Under the pieces are notes generated by a model that searched no databases, was not told the origin of the DNA, and saw only the letters and a list, made by a program, of their open reading frames with translations. Positions 1 to 5,036 of a DNA stretch of 5,036 nt are shown here, one piece after another. The stretch comes from Dehalococcoidia bacterium (GTDB lineage: Bacteria; Chloroflexota; Dehalococcoidia; Dehalococcoidales; DAOWJH01), in assembly GCA_030640495.1 (NCBI GenBank), contig DAOWJH010000052.1, positions 1 to 5,036 of the forward strand, given 5' to 3'. The position numbers and the translations under genes were made by a program. Positions within the stretch are counted from its first letter, which is position 1, and each line of letters begins with the position of its first letter.

Positions 1-10
1 GCCCCTGCAT
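1..10 (-). CDS. Start of a further operon gene, probably ABC transporter permease (partial)
   Basis: Only the first three codons (Met-Gln-Gly) and one further base are inside the window. An ATG on the minus strand at 10-8 lies one base after the stop codon of the ABC ATPase gene. It is preceded by GAGG (positions 20-17 on the minus strand) with a 6-nt spacer, a well-placed Shine-Dalgarno sequence inside the end of the ATPase gene. Tight spacing plus a ribosome-binding site supports a real, translationally coupled gene. That it encodes the membrane permease (ABC-2 type) is inferred only from the usual order ATPase then permease; no protein sequence is available to test it. Confidence 0.4.
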
Positions 11-11
11 G

Positions 12-944
12 TTAAGCCTCACTAAAATATTTCATATATATATCTTCCAAAGCGTAGCTTTGAATTTTCATCTGTACCAGTAAGCCATTATTGTCCACGA
101 TTGCCTTGGCTATCTGTGGTCTGAGGTCTGCCTGGCAACTAACCAACAGTAAATCACCGGACCTTTCCACACCGATTACACCTTTAATCTGCTTAATGCA
201 ATTAACCAGAGCTGAGGTAGTTTCAGCTAGTTGAATCTCAACCCTAAAGCGACCACCACCAAAAGTCTCTCTTCCCAGCTGGTCCAGTTTACCTTCAACC
301 ACCATTCGCCCCTTTATCAATATTCCGACACAGTTACAGATTTGCTGAACCTGAGGTAACTGGTGTGAGGAAAGGATAACGGTCATCTTTCGCTCCTTAG
401 CTATTCTTGCTATCAGGCCAAGCATTTCCTTCACACCTTCAGGGTCTATCCCGGCGGTAGGCTCGTCCAAAAAGGCAACCTTAGGCATTTTAATAAGTAT
501 ATCGGCAATTGCCAGGCGTTGCTTCATTCCTCTGGAGAATTCCTGCACTCTCTGGCCAACTACCTCAGACAGGCCTACTACGTCCAGTGCCTCACCTACC
601 CGCTTCATAACTAGCTCTTCGGAGAAGCCATTCAACCTAGCGGTATAAGCCAGATTGTAGGCGGCGGTCAAGTCCTCATAAAAGCCTACTTTTTCAGGGA
701 CATAACCTGAGAGGCGCTTAACCTTGAGGGGCTCACGGGTAGAATTATACCCGCATATACGGGCAACTCCTGAGGTGGGCTCGGTGAGTCCGAGCAGCAT
801 TAATATAGTCGTAGTCTTGCCAGCGCCATTGGGACCAAGGAAGCCAAAAATATCACCTTCTTCTATACGAAGGTTTAACTTATCGACGACCGTAGCGTTA
901 CCATAGGTTTTGGTCAGGTCTACTGTTTCTACAACTGGTCGCAT
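12..944 (-). CDS. ABC transporter ATP-binding protein (ABC-2/CcmA-like, export type)
   Basis: Cytoplasmic ATPase of 310 residues that would energise a separate membrane permease. All nucleotide-binding motifs are visible: an aromatic A-loop Tyr14, Walker A GPNGAGKT (37-44), a Q-loop region GYVPE with Glu84 where Gln is classical (common in this subfamily), signature FSRGM (136-140), Walker B VAFLDEP (156-162) with catalytic Glu161, D-loop AGID (164-167) and switch His194. Residues from about 230 form an extra C-terminal domain ending in ALEDIYMKY, the pattern seen in drug, antibiotic or polysaccharide efflux ATPases of the ABC-2 group. The start at 944 is supported by GGTGAG six bases upstream, which overlaps the TGA stop of the preceding NEW3-type gene, suggesting translational coupling. 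The next gene starts one base after the stop. The substrate cannot be told from the sequence. ATPase assignment is very sure; export direction is inferred. Confidence 0.95.
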   Translation of the reverse strand: MRPVVETVDLTKTYGNATVVDKLNLRIEEGDIFGFLGPNGAGKTTTILMLLGLTEPTSGVARICGYNSTREPLKVKRLSGYVPEKVGFYEDLTAAYNLAYTARLNGFSEELVMKRVGEALDVVGLSEVVGQRVQEFSRGMKQRLAIADILIKMPKVAFLDEPTAGIDPEGVKEMLGLIARIAKERKMTVILSSHQLPQVQQICNCVGILIKGRMVVEGKLDQLGRETFGGGRFRVEIQLAETTSALVNCIKQIKGVIGVERSGDLLLVSCQADLRPQIAKAIVDNNGLLVQMKIQSYALEDIYMKYFSEA

Positions 945-951
945 ATTCAGC

Positions 952-1872
952 TCACCGTCTGCCTAGACGTCTAAACATAACTGCCAAGCCAGCAACAACT
1001 GCCAGCACAATTATGATACCAACCCATCCCCAAATGGTAGGGGTTAATACTGTTACCCTGAGTTCAATTTCACGAGTTTGGAGGTCTGTGCTCAGAGCTC
1101 TCAAGGTAACCAGGTAGTCACCGGTTATTGTTTCGCGGGGCGGCTTTATTACTAAATACAATTCCTGGGCAATCCCGGGCTCCAGAGCCTCTACCTTATC
1201 TGTAGGCTCATAGGTTATTGTCCAGCCCGATGGTTTGGTTGATAAGAGGTCAATTTTGTTAATAACCTCTGTTCCGGTGTTAAACACCTTGATTGATAGG
1301 CGATTATCCTTACCAGCAGTCACCTCAGTATTAAGTCGTCCTGAAGTAGTATAAAAAGCGAACCTATACAAGGCAGTTACTACTGCCTTAAGCTCAATAC
1401 TATCCTGTATATCCTCCGAGCTTGCCGCCATTGTTACCATGTAGTCACCAGGTTCGGGCAGTTCACCAGCTAAGGGGGCAAGTCTAACCTTAATTTTGTC
1501 GGGGTATGTTTTCCCCGGCTCCAAGCCGATGGCTGGTATTTCCTTCTCTGGATATCCTGCCACGATTGCCACATTCCACTTAGGCGGTCCGGTAACACCA
1601 AGTTCAAATGTTCTAAATTCATCGCCCCGCCAAATCAGCTCAACTTCAAATTCAAAGTCGTCTCCTGATTTGCCTGGCAGAACGGGATACAGGCACCGAA
1701 GCTCAAGGAGGTTTTCTTCAGGCGAAGAGTCCTCTTCTGCCAACGGCAACAAAGAAAAGTCATTACCACCTTTCTGAGTGGCAAGGGCGGTTTGCTCTCC
1801 AGCCAAGCCACCGAGTATAGCCAAGAGCAAGGTGAAACAAAGAAGAAAACGGACTAGTCTAGACCTGTTCAT
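952..1872 (-). CDS. Secreted, C-terminally membrane-anchored protein with probable NEW3-like domains
   Basis: Predicted 306-residue extracytoplasmic protein. Residues 1-31 form a signal peptide: basic N-terminus (Asn-Arg-Ser-Arg), hydrophobic core at about 8-24, and an Ala-Leu-Ala site (29-31) suited to signal peptidase I. An acidic linker follows, then two similar beta-rich modules at about 58-165 and 170-275. Each has the pattern 'hydrophobic strands, PP/PSGW, LEPG, GDY-VT' typical of NEW3 (alpha-galactosidase-associated, Ig-like) domains: GPPKWN near 95-100 and PGDYMVT near 141-147, then PSGWTIT near 214-220 and GDYLVTL near 251-257. A transmembrane helix spans about 279-299, with a basic tail RRLGRR facing the cytoplasm. 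The start at 1872 is preceded by a GGGGGTT purine-rich site. It is the first gene of the operon, 7 bp ahead of the ABC ATPase, so it may act outside the membrane with that transporter, for example in binding or assembly; this role is inferred. No catalytic motif is visible. Confidence 0.85.
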   Translation of the reverse strand: MNRSRLVRFLLCFTLLLAILGGLAGEQTALATQKGGNDFSLLPLAEEDSSPEENLLELRCLYPVLPGKSGDDFEFEVELIWRGDEFRTFELGVTGPPKWNVAIVAGYPEKEIPAIGLEPGKTYPDKIKVRLAPLAGELPEPGDYMVTMAASSEDIQDSIELKAVVTALYRFAFYTTSGRLNTEVTAGKDNRLSIKVFNTGTEVINKIDLLSTKPSGWTITYEPTDKVEALEPGIAQELYLVIKPPRETITGDYLVTLRALSTDLQTREIELRVTVLTPTIWGWVGIIIVLAVVAGLAVMFRRLGRR

Positions 1873-1918
1873 AATTCAACCCCCATTCTGTTGACAAATT
1901 ATTTGCTCATTTGAAAAT

Positions 1919-1947
1919 CCCTGCATTTCACTGTAGAAAATACAGGG
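1919..1947 (-). promoter_or_regulatory. Hairpin in the 5' leader of the NEW3/ABC operon
   Basis: On the minus strand two 10-base arms, CCCTGTATTT (1947-1938) and AAATGCAGGG (1928-1919), enclose a 9-base loop. All ten pairs form in minus-strand RNA, counting one G-U wobble; plus-strand RNA would have a C-A mismatch at that position, so the structure fits the minus-strand transcript better. It lies in the predicted leader of about 130 nt, some 47 bases before the start codon, and is followed by a short ATTTTC. The weak U-run makes a full terminator unlikely; a leader stability element or weak attenuator is possible. Function is inferred. Confidence 0.4.
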
Positions 1948-2008
1948 ACCGAGGTTAATCTTGAAATATCAGCTATCTCCAACCGTCATTTTCGCTAATC
2001 TGTTAAGC

Positions 2009-2037
2009 AGTATATCCCATACTAAGCGGTAAGTCAA
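2009..2037 (-). promoter_or_regulatory. Sigma70-type promoter of the NEW3/ABC operon
   Basis: Minus strand -35 TTGACT (2037-2032) and -10 TATACT (2014-2009) are separated by exactly 17 bp, each hexamer matching the consensus at five of six positions. Transcription would start near 2002, giving a leader of about 130 nt before the ATG at 1872. It faces away from a second promoter whose -35 begins at 2050. The call rests on sequence match only. Confidence 0.7.
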
Positions 2038-2049
2038 GCCTCCCCTAGT

Positions 2050-2078
2050 TTGACCAGCTAAATGAAGTAGGGTATAAT
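2050..2078 (+). promoter_or_regulatory. Sigma70-type promoter of the FNT remnant/formate dehydrogenase unit
   Basis: Plus strand -35 TTGACC (2050-2055) and a perfect -10 TATAAT (2073-2078) are separated by 17 bp. Transcription would start near 2085, about 20 nt before the ATG at 2105 and about 300 nt before the formate dehydrogenase start. No other convincing promoter was seen between here and the dehydrogenase gene, so this is the likely promoter for it, reading through the transporter remnant. The -35 boxes of this and the divergent promoter are only 12 bp apart, so the two may interfere or share an operator. Confidence 0.75.
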
Positions 2079-2088
2079 CCCAACGATA

Positions 2089-2098
2089 AGAAGGTGAT
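2089..2098 (+). promoter_or_regulatory. Strong Shine-Dalgarno site, placed for an ATG at 2105
   Basis: AGAAGGTGAT matches the full anti-Shine-Dalgarno complement AGGAGGTGAT at nine of ten positions. It sits just downstream of the predicted transcription start. Its spacing suits the ATG at 2105-2107, not the ATG at 2122 that opens the transporter-like frame, which has no purine-rich site of its own nearby. The frame opened at 2105 encodes only 14 codons and stops at 2147-2149. Confidence 0.65.
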
Positions 2099-2104
2099 TA
2101 TTAA

Positions 2105-2149
2105 ATGATAAATCATCACATATGCCTTTTAATCCACCGGCGAAAATGA
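2105..2149 (+). CDS. Possible 14-codon upstream ORF / displaced transporter start
   Basis: ATG at 2105 opens a 14-residue peptide beginning Met-Ile-Asn-His-His and ending at TGA 2147-2149, overlapping the first 28 bases of the transporter-like frame. It owns the best ribosome-binding site in the window. Two readings are possible. It may be a real leader peptide. Alternatively it may be the original transporter N-terminus put out of frame by a 2-base change in the CATAT stretch at about 2119-2123: removing two bases would join Met-Ile-Asn-His-His to Met-Pro-Phe-Asn-Pro-Pro. The second fits the truncated state of the gene. Neither can be proven from one sequence. Confidence 0.3.
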   Translation: MINHHICLLIHRRK

Positions 2150-2310
2150 CTCTTATGGCAAGTAATGCTGGAATCTATAAATCAAAGCTTTCAATATTTC
2201 AATTGCTCCTGCGGGGATTTGCCGCTGGGGCATATATTGCTATGGGCGCCGCTCTAGCTACTATGTATAATACAGGTGTGGCGAAGTGTGCGATACAGGC
2301 TGATTGCTGA
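2122..2310 (+). pseudogene. Truncated formate/nitrite transporter (FNT/FocA family), N-terminal remnant
   Basis: The 62-codon frame begins MPFNPPAKMTLMASNAGIYK and continues through the hydrophobic stretch GFAAGAYIAMGAALA (residues 32-46). This is the start of FNT channels: an N-terminal amphipathic helix, then the first membrane helix with its GF-AGAYIA-GA pattern. Intact members have about 260-280 residues and six membrane helices. Here similarity is lost at about residue 55 (after NTGVAK) and a stop follows at 2308-2310, so the pore helices and conserved residues of the substrate path are all missing. It cannot form a channel alone. It probably served to import or export formate for the dehydrogenase encoded 75 bp downstream. 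There is no matched ribosome-binding site at 2122. Recognition is by recalled family pattern and is fairly sure; 'pseudogene' is sure unless the sequence or assembly has lost an internal segment. Confidence 0.75.
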
Positions 2311-2353
2311 TAGGCTCCGGGGGATAAAGGAGAAATACGGGAGTTTCAGATAA
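2279..2353 (+). pseudogene. Possible C-terminal remnant of an unidentified gene, in the +1 frame
   Basis: Shifted one base from the transporter remnant, this frame stays open past the transporter stop and ends at TAA 2351-2353. It reads a charged, helix-like tail that includes RLIADRLRGIKEKYGSFR. This looks more like the end of a soluble protein than of an FNT channel, whose tail is usually hydrophobic then short. A deletion could have fused the transporter 5' end to the 3' end of a lost neighbour. Near-repeats at the join (TACAGG at 2271 and 2294; GTGTGGCGA then GTGTGCGA at 2276-2293) are compatible with a rearrangement. I do not recognise the family, and chance openness over 25 codons is quite possible. 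Confidence 0.2.
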
Positions 2354-2385
2354 GCCTCCTACAGATTAATGAGGTTTAGATAGAA
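2311..2385 (+). other. Spacer before the formate dehydrogenase gene
   Basis: These 75 bases hold the possible +1-frame tail up to 2353 and the ribosome-binding site GAGG (2371-2374), 11 bases ahead of the dehydrogenase ATG. That spacing is somewhat long. No convincing terminator or second promoter is visible, so read-through from the promoter at 2050-2078 is expected. Confidence 0.5.
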
Positions 2386-5036
2386 ATGATTTGCTTAACC
2401 ATTGATGGTCAAGAAGTTAAAGCAAAAGAAGGTGTGACGGTATTAGAAGCAGCCAGGGAGGCTGATATATACATACCGACGCTATGCTATCATCCCTCTT
2501 TAGCCCCCTATGGTGCCTGTCGGTTGTGCATAGTGGAGATTGAGAAGGTGAAGGGCTTTCCCATATCATGCACTACCCCAGCCACTGATGGAATGGTAGT
2601 TAACACGAACACGTCGCAGATTCAGGAGTTAAGACGGGGTATTCTAGAGCTTATACTGACTGAACACCCCAATTCATGCCTCACCTGCAATCGTGAAGAA
2701 CGATGCCAGCCTTTTGATATATGTTTGCGTAGTGTGGCAATAACCGAGCGCTGTGTAGTTTGCCCCAAGAATGGGCGGTGTGAGTTACAAAAGGTAACCG
2801 ACTACATAGGGCTAGAGGAGGTAACACTACCCTATGCCTATAAAGAGCTATCGATACACCGAGAAGACCCCTTCTTTGAGCGTGACTATAATTTATGTAT
2901 TCTCTGTGGGCGGTGTGTCAAGGTATGTCAGGAGGTAAGGGGAGCGGGGGCTATTGCCTTTACCTATCGGGGTAGTCAGGTTTTGATTGGGACTGCCTTT
3001 GGTCACTCTCTACAGGAATCAGGGTGTCAATTTTGTGGAGCGTGTGTTGATATTTGCCCTACCGGGGCACTAATGGAACAAAGCAGGAAATGGGAGGGTC
3101 CAGCTGAGCGTCAGGTAATTACCACCTGTCCCTACTGTGGCGTTGGTTGTCAATTAGAGCTACACGTTAAAGGAGAGAGGGTGATAGAGGTTACTCCCAG
3201 CGGTGGGGTAAATCAAGGGCAAGCCTGTGTTAAAGGGCGCTTTGGCATTGCTGAATTTGTTCATCACCGGGAGCGCTTAACCACTCCCCTGATAAGGCGA
3301 AATGGGAACTTTGAGGAGGCAACCTGGGAGGCGGCACTAGACCTAGTTGCCAGTAAACTAGCTAGTTATAAAGAGGATGAGGTGGCAGTAATCTCCTCAG
3401 CCAAGTGCACTAATGAGGATAACTATGTCGCCCAGAAATTTACCCGGGCGGTATTGGGCACCAACAATGTTGACCACTGTGCCCGTCTTTGCCATGCTCC
3501 TACCGTGGTTGGTCTCGTCCAGAGCTTTGGCAGCGGGGCTATGACCAACTCCATCAACGAAATCGGTGATGCTGGCTGTATCCTAGCTATTGGCACCAAT
3601 ACTACCGAGGCTCACCCGGTTATCGGGCTGGAGATAAAGAGGGCAGTGGATAAAGGGGCAAAGCTCATTGTAGCTAACCCCCGCGACATTAGCCTGGTTG
3701 GCTGGGCTGACCTATGGTTGCGGCATAACCCTGGCACCGATGTTGCCTTACTCATGGGAATGATGCGGGTTATAGTCGGTGAGGGGCTAATTGACTCATC
3801 CTTTATAGAGCAGCGCTGTGAAAACTTTGATGCCTTCAAGGATTCACTCAAAGGTTTTGACCTAGATGTTGTGGAACGGATTACCGGGGTACCTAAGAAT
3901 CAGGTAGCTGAAGCCGCCAGGATATATGCAACTAATAAACCTTCCACTATCCTCTATGCTATGGGTATTACTCAGCACTCCCACGGTACTGATAATGTAA
4001 TAGCTACGGCTAATCTGGCGATGCTCACCGGAAACATCGGTAAGCCGTCAACCGGGGTTAATCCCCTCAGGGGGCAGAACAATGTGCAGGGTGCCTGTGA
4101 CCTGGGAGCACTACCCAATGTCTATCCTGGCTATCAGGCAGTAGCTGACCCAGCTATCAGGCAGAAATTTGAGGCTGCCTGGGGTTGCTCTTTAGACCCT
4201 AATCCGGGGCTGACCCTGACCGAGATTCTTGACACCGCCTATGAGGGGCAAATGAAGGCGATCTACCTTACCGGCGAGAACCCAATGCTAAGTGAGCCTG
4301 ACGCTAAGCATGCCCGAGAGGCACTTGAGCAGCTTGAATTCTTTGTGGTTCAGGATGTTTTTCTTTCTGAGACGGCTCGGCTGGCTGATGTTGTTTTGCC
4401 GGCGGTAACCTTTGCCGAGAAGGATGGCACCTTTACCAATACCGAGAGACGGGTACAGCGGGTGAGGAAGGTAATAGAGCCCATAGGCAACGCCAGACCT
4501 GACTGGTGGATTACCTGCCAGATTGCCCAGCGGATGGGGAGTAAAGGCTTTGATTTTAGCCATCCCTATCAAATTATGGACGAAATTGCCAATCTTACCC
4601 CAAGCTATGGTGGCATTTCCTATGAGCGCCTGGAGGGAGGTGGCTTGCAGTGGCCCTGCCCCAATAAAGAACACTCAGGGACAGCCATCCTACACACCGA
4701 GCAGTTCACCAGAGGCAAGGGGCACTTTATACCACTGGAGTATAAGCCACCTATGGAGCTTCCCGATGATGAGTATCCCTTAGTACTAACCACCGGGCGC
4801 AACCTGTATCACTTCCACACCGGCACCCTAACCCGGAAGGTAAAGGGGCTCAACATATTGAGGAGTGAAGAGCTCGTGGAAATAAACCCCAGCGATGCCT
4901 CAGCCTTAGGCATTACCGATGGGGAAATGGTAAAGGTCATTTCTCGGAGGGGAGAAGTAACAGCTAAAGCAAGGGTCACCGAGGTGTCACCGGCAGGGGT
5001 AGTCTTTATGACTTTCCATTTTGCCGAAAGCCCAGC
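2386..5036 (+). CDS. fdhF: Formate dehydrogenase catalytic (alpha) subunit, NuoG-like N-terminus, Cys type (partial at 3' end)
   Basis: Molybdopterin enzyme interconverting formate and CO2; 883 codons seen, with no internal stop, running off the right edge. Domains in order: [2Fe-2S] ferredoxin (1-78; Cys34, 45, 48, 62); NuoG-type His/Cys [4Fe-4S] motif (His94, Cys98, 101, 107); extra cysteines 113, 123, 126, 132; two ferredoxin [4Fe-4S] motifs (Cys171, 174, 177, 181 and 214, 217, 220, 224); proximal [4Fe-4S] cluster (Cys248, 251, 255, 281); molybdopterin core; dinucleotide-binding domain from about 797. HCARLCH places Cys369, encoded TGC, where E. coli FdhF has selenocysteine, followed by His370. 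NPLRGQNNVQGACD (Arg562) and HTGTLTR are formate dehydrogenase hallmarks. Related enzymes have about 890-960 residues, so probably only a short tail is missing. The ATG at 2386 follows an in-frame TAG at 2377 and GAGG at 2371. The N-terminal clusters imply an electron partner such as a NuoEF-like NAD unit or a hydrogenase, not present here. The gene is also called fdhA; Mo versus W cannot be told. Confidence 0.93.
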   Translation, partial: MICLTIDGQEVKAKEGVTVLEAAREADIYIPTLCYHPSLAPYGACRLCIVEIEKVKGFPISCTTPATDGMVVNTNTSQIQELRRGILELILTEHPNSCLTCNREERCQPFDICLRSVAITERCVVCPKNGRCELQKVTDYIGLEEVTLPYAYKELSIHREDPFFERDYNLCILCGRCVKVCQEVRGAGAIAFTYRGSQVLIGTAFGHSLQESGCQFCGACVDICPTGALMEQSRKWEGPAERQVITTCPYCGVGCQLELHVKGERVIEVTPSGGVNQGQACVKGRFGIAEFVHHRERLTTPLIRRNGNFEEATWEAALDLVASKLASYKEDEVAVISSAKCTNEDNYVAQKFTRAVLGTNNVDHCARLCHAPTVVGLVQSFGSGAMTNSINEIGDAGCILAIGTNTTEAHPVIGLEIKRAVDKGAKLIVANPRDISLVGWADLWLRHNPGTDVALLMGMMRVIVGEGLIDSSFIEQRCENFDAFKDSLKGFDLDVVERITGVPKNQVAEAARIYATNKPSTILYAMGITQHSHGTDNVIATANLAMLTGNIGKPSTGVNPLRGQNNVQGACDLGALPNVYPGYQAVADPAIRQKFEAAWGCSLDPNPGLTLTEILDTAYEGQMKAIYLTGENPMLSEPDAKHAREALEQLEFFVVQDVFLSETARLADVVLPAVTFAEKDGTFTNTERRVQRVRKVIEPIGNARPDWWITCQIAQRMGSKGFDFSHPYQIMDEIANLTPSYGGISYERLEGGGLQWPCPNKEHSGTAILHTEQFTRGKGHFIPLEYKPPMELPDDEYPLVLTTGRNLYHFHTGTLTRKVKGLNILRSEELVEINPSDASALGITDGEMVKVISRRGEVTAKARVTEVSPAGVVFMTFHFAESP

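Noticed and set aside
724..906. Plus-strand open frame of 60 codons opposite the ABC ATPase
   Set aside because: It is antisense to the Walker A end of a clearly coding gene, and its composition shows no family pattern.
964..973. Perfect 10-bp palindrome TAGACGTCTA
   Set aside because: It lies in the last codons of the NEW3-type gene with no repeat elsewhere; a chance palindrome of this length is expected.
1496..1777. Plus-strand open frame of 93 codons opposite the NEW3-type gene
   Set aside because: It is antisense to a convincing secreted protein and is rich in Ser and Pro as shadow frames usually are, with no recognisable domain.
1891..1896. Perfect TTGACA on the plus strand
   Set aside because: No acceptable -10 hexamer lies 15-19 bp downstream, and it sits inside the minus-strand operon leader.
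1873..2385. Search of the intergenic region for tRNA, riboswitch, CRISPR repeats or insertion-sequence ends
   Set aside because: No cloverleaf, regular repeat array, long terminal inverted repeats or recognisable riboswitch core was seen; only the promoters, hairpin and transporter remnant are supported.
3612..3851. Minus-strand open frame of 79 codons within the formate dehydrogenase gene
   Set aside because: It lies opposite conserved molybdopterin-domain coding sequence that is uninterrupted on the plus strand.
4288..4802. Several overlapping open frames (4288-4674 minus, 4523-4783 plus, 4620-4802 minus)
   Set aside because: The dehydrogenase frame reads through this whole stretch without a stop and matches the family up to the HTGT motif, so these are out-of-frame shadows and not signs of a frameshift.

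Overview
The window holds two divergently oriented transcription units that start from a shared intergenic region at about 1873-2121. Its sequence and gene content suggest an anaerobic or facultative bacterium of medium GC content (roughly half, estimated by eye). The pairing of an exported NEW3-type protein with an ABC ATPase, plus a cysteine-type, NuoG-like formate dehydrogenase next to formate/nitrite-transporter sequence, resembles Chloroflexota (Dehalococcoidia-like) genomes. That placement is inferred from recalled gene content and is not proven by the sequence.

Left arm, minus strand (about 2040 down to 1): a strong sigma70-like promoter (TTGACT, 17 bp, TATACT) precedes a leader of about 130 nt containing a 10-bp hairpin. 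Next come a secreted, C-terminally anchored protein with two probable NEW3-like beta-sandwich domains (952-1872) and an ABC transporter ATPase (12-944). The first three codons of a further gene follow at 10-1, probably the ABC permease. The gaps are 7 bp and 1 bp, and each downstream gene has its own Shine-Dalgarno sequence, so this reads as a tight operon for an export or efflux-type ABC system with an extracytoplasmic partner.

Right arm, plus strand (about 2050 to 5036): a near-consensus promoter (TTGACC, 17 bp, TATAAT) and a very strong ribosome-binding site lead into a remnant of a formate/nitrite transporter (FNT) gene. Only about the first 55 of roughly 260-280 expected residues remain. 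After a 75-bp gap comes a long, uninterrupted gene for the catalytic subunit of a molybdenum/tungsten formate dehydrogenase (2386 to beyond the right edge; 883 codons seen). It carries a [2Fe-2S] domain, a His/Cys [4Fe-4S] motif, an extra cysteine group, two ferredoxin-type [4Fe-4S] motifs, the proximal [4Fe-4S] cluster and the molybdopterin domains. Cys369 replaces selenocysteine as metal ligand.

The logical pairing is formate transport plus formate oxidation or CO2 reduction, but here the transporter is broken and its promoter and 5' end now serve as the leader of the dehydrogenase transcript. No phage, transposon, CRISPR or RNA gene was seen. The most interesting spots are the transporter relic with its mismatched start region, the back-to-back promoters, and the extra cysteine group in the dehydrogenase. 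I did not find clear evidence of a wholly new system.
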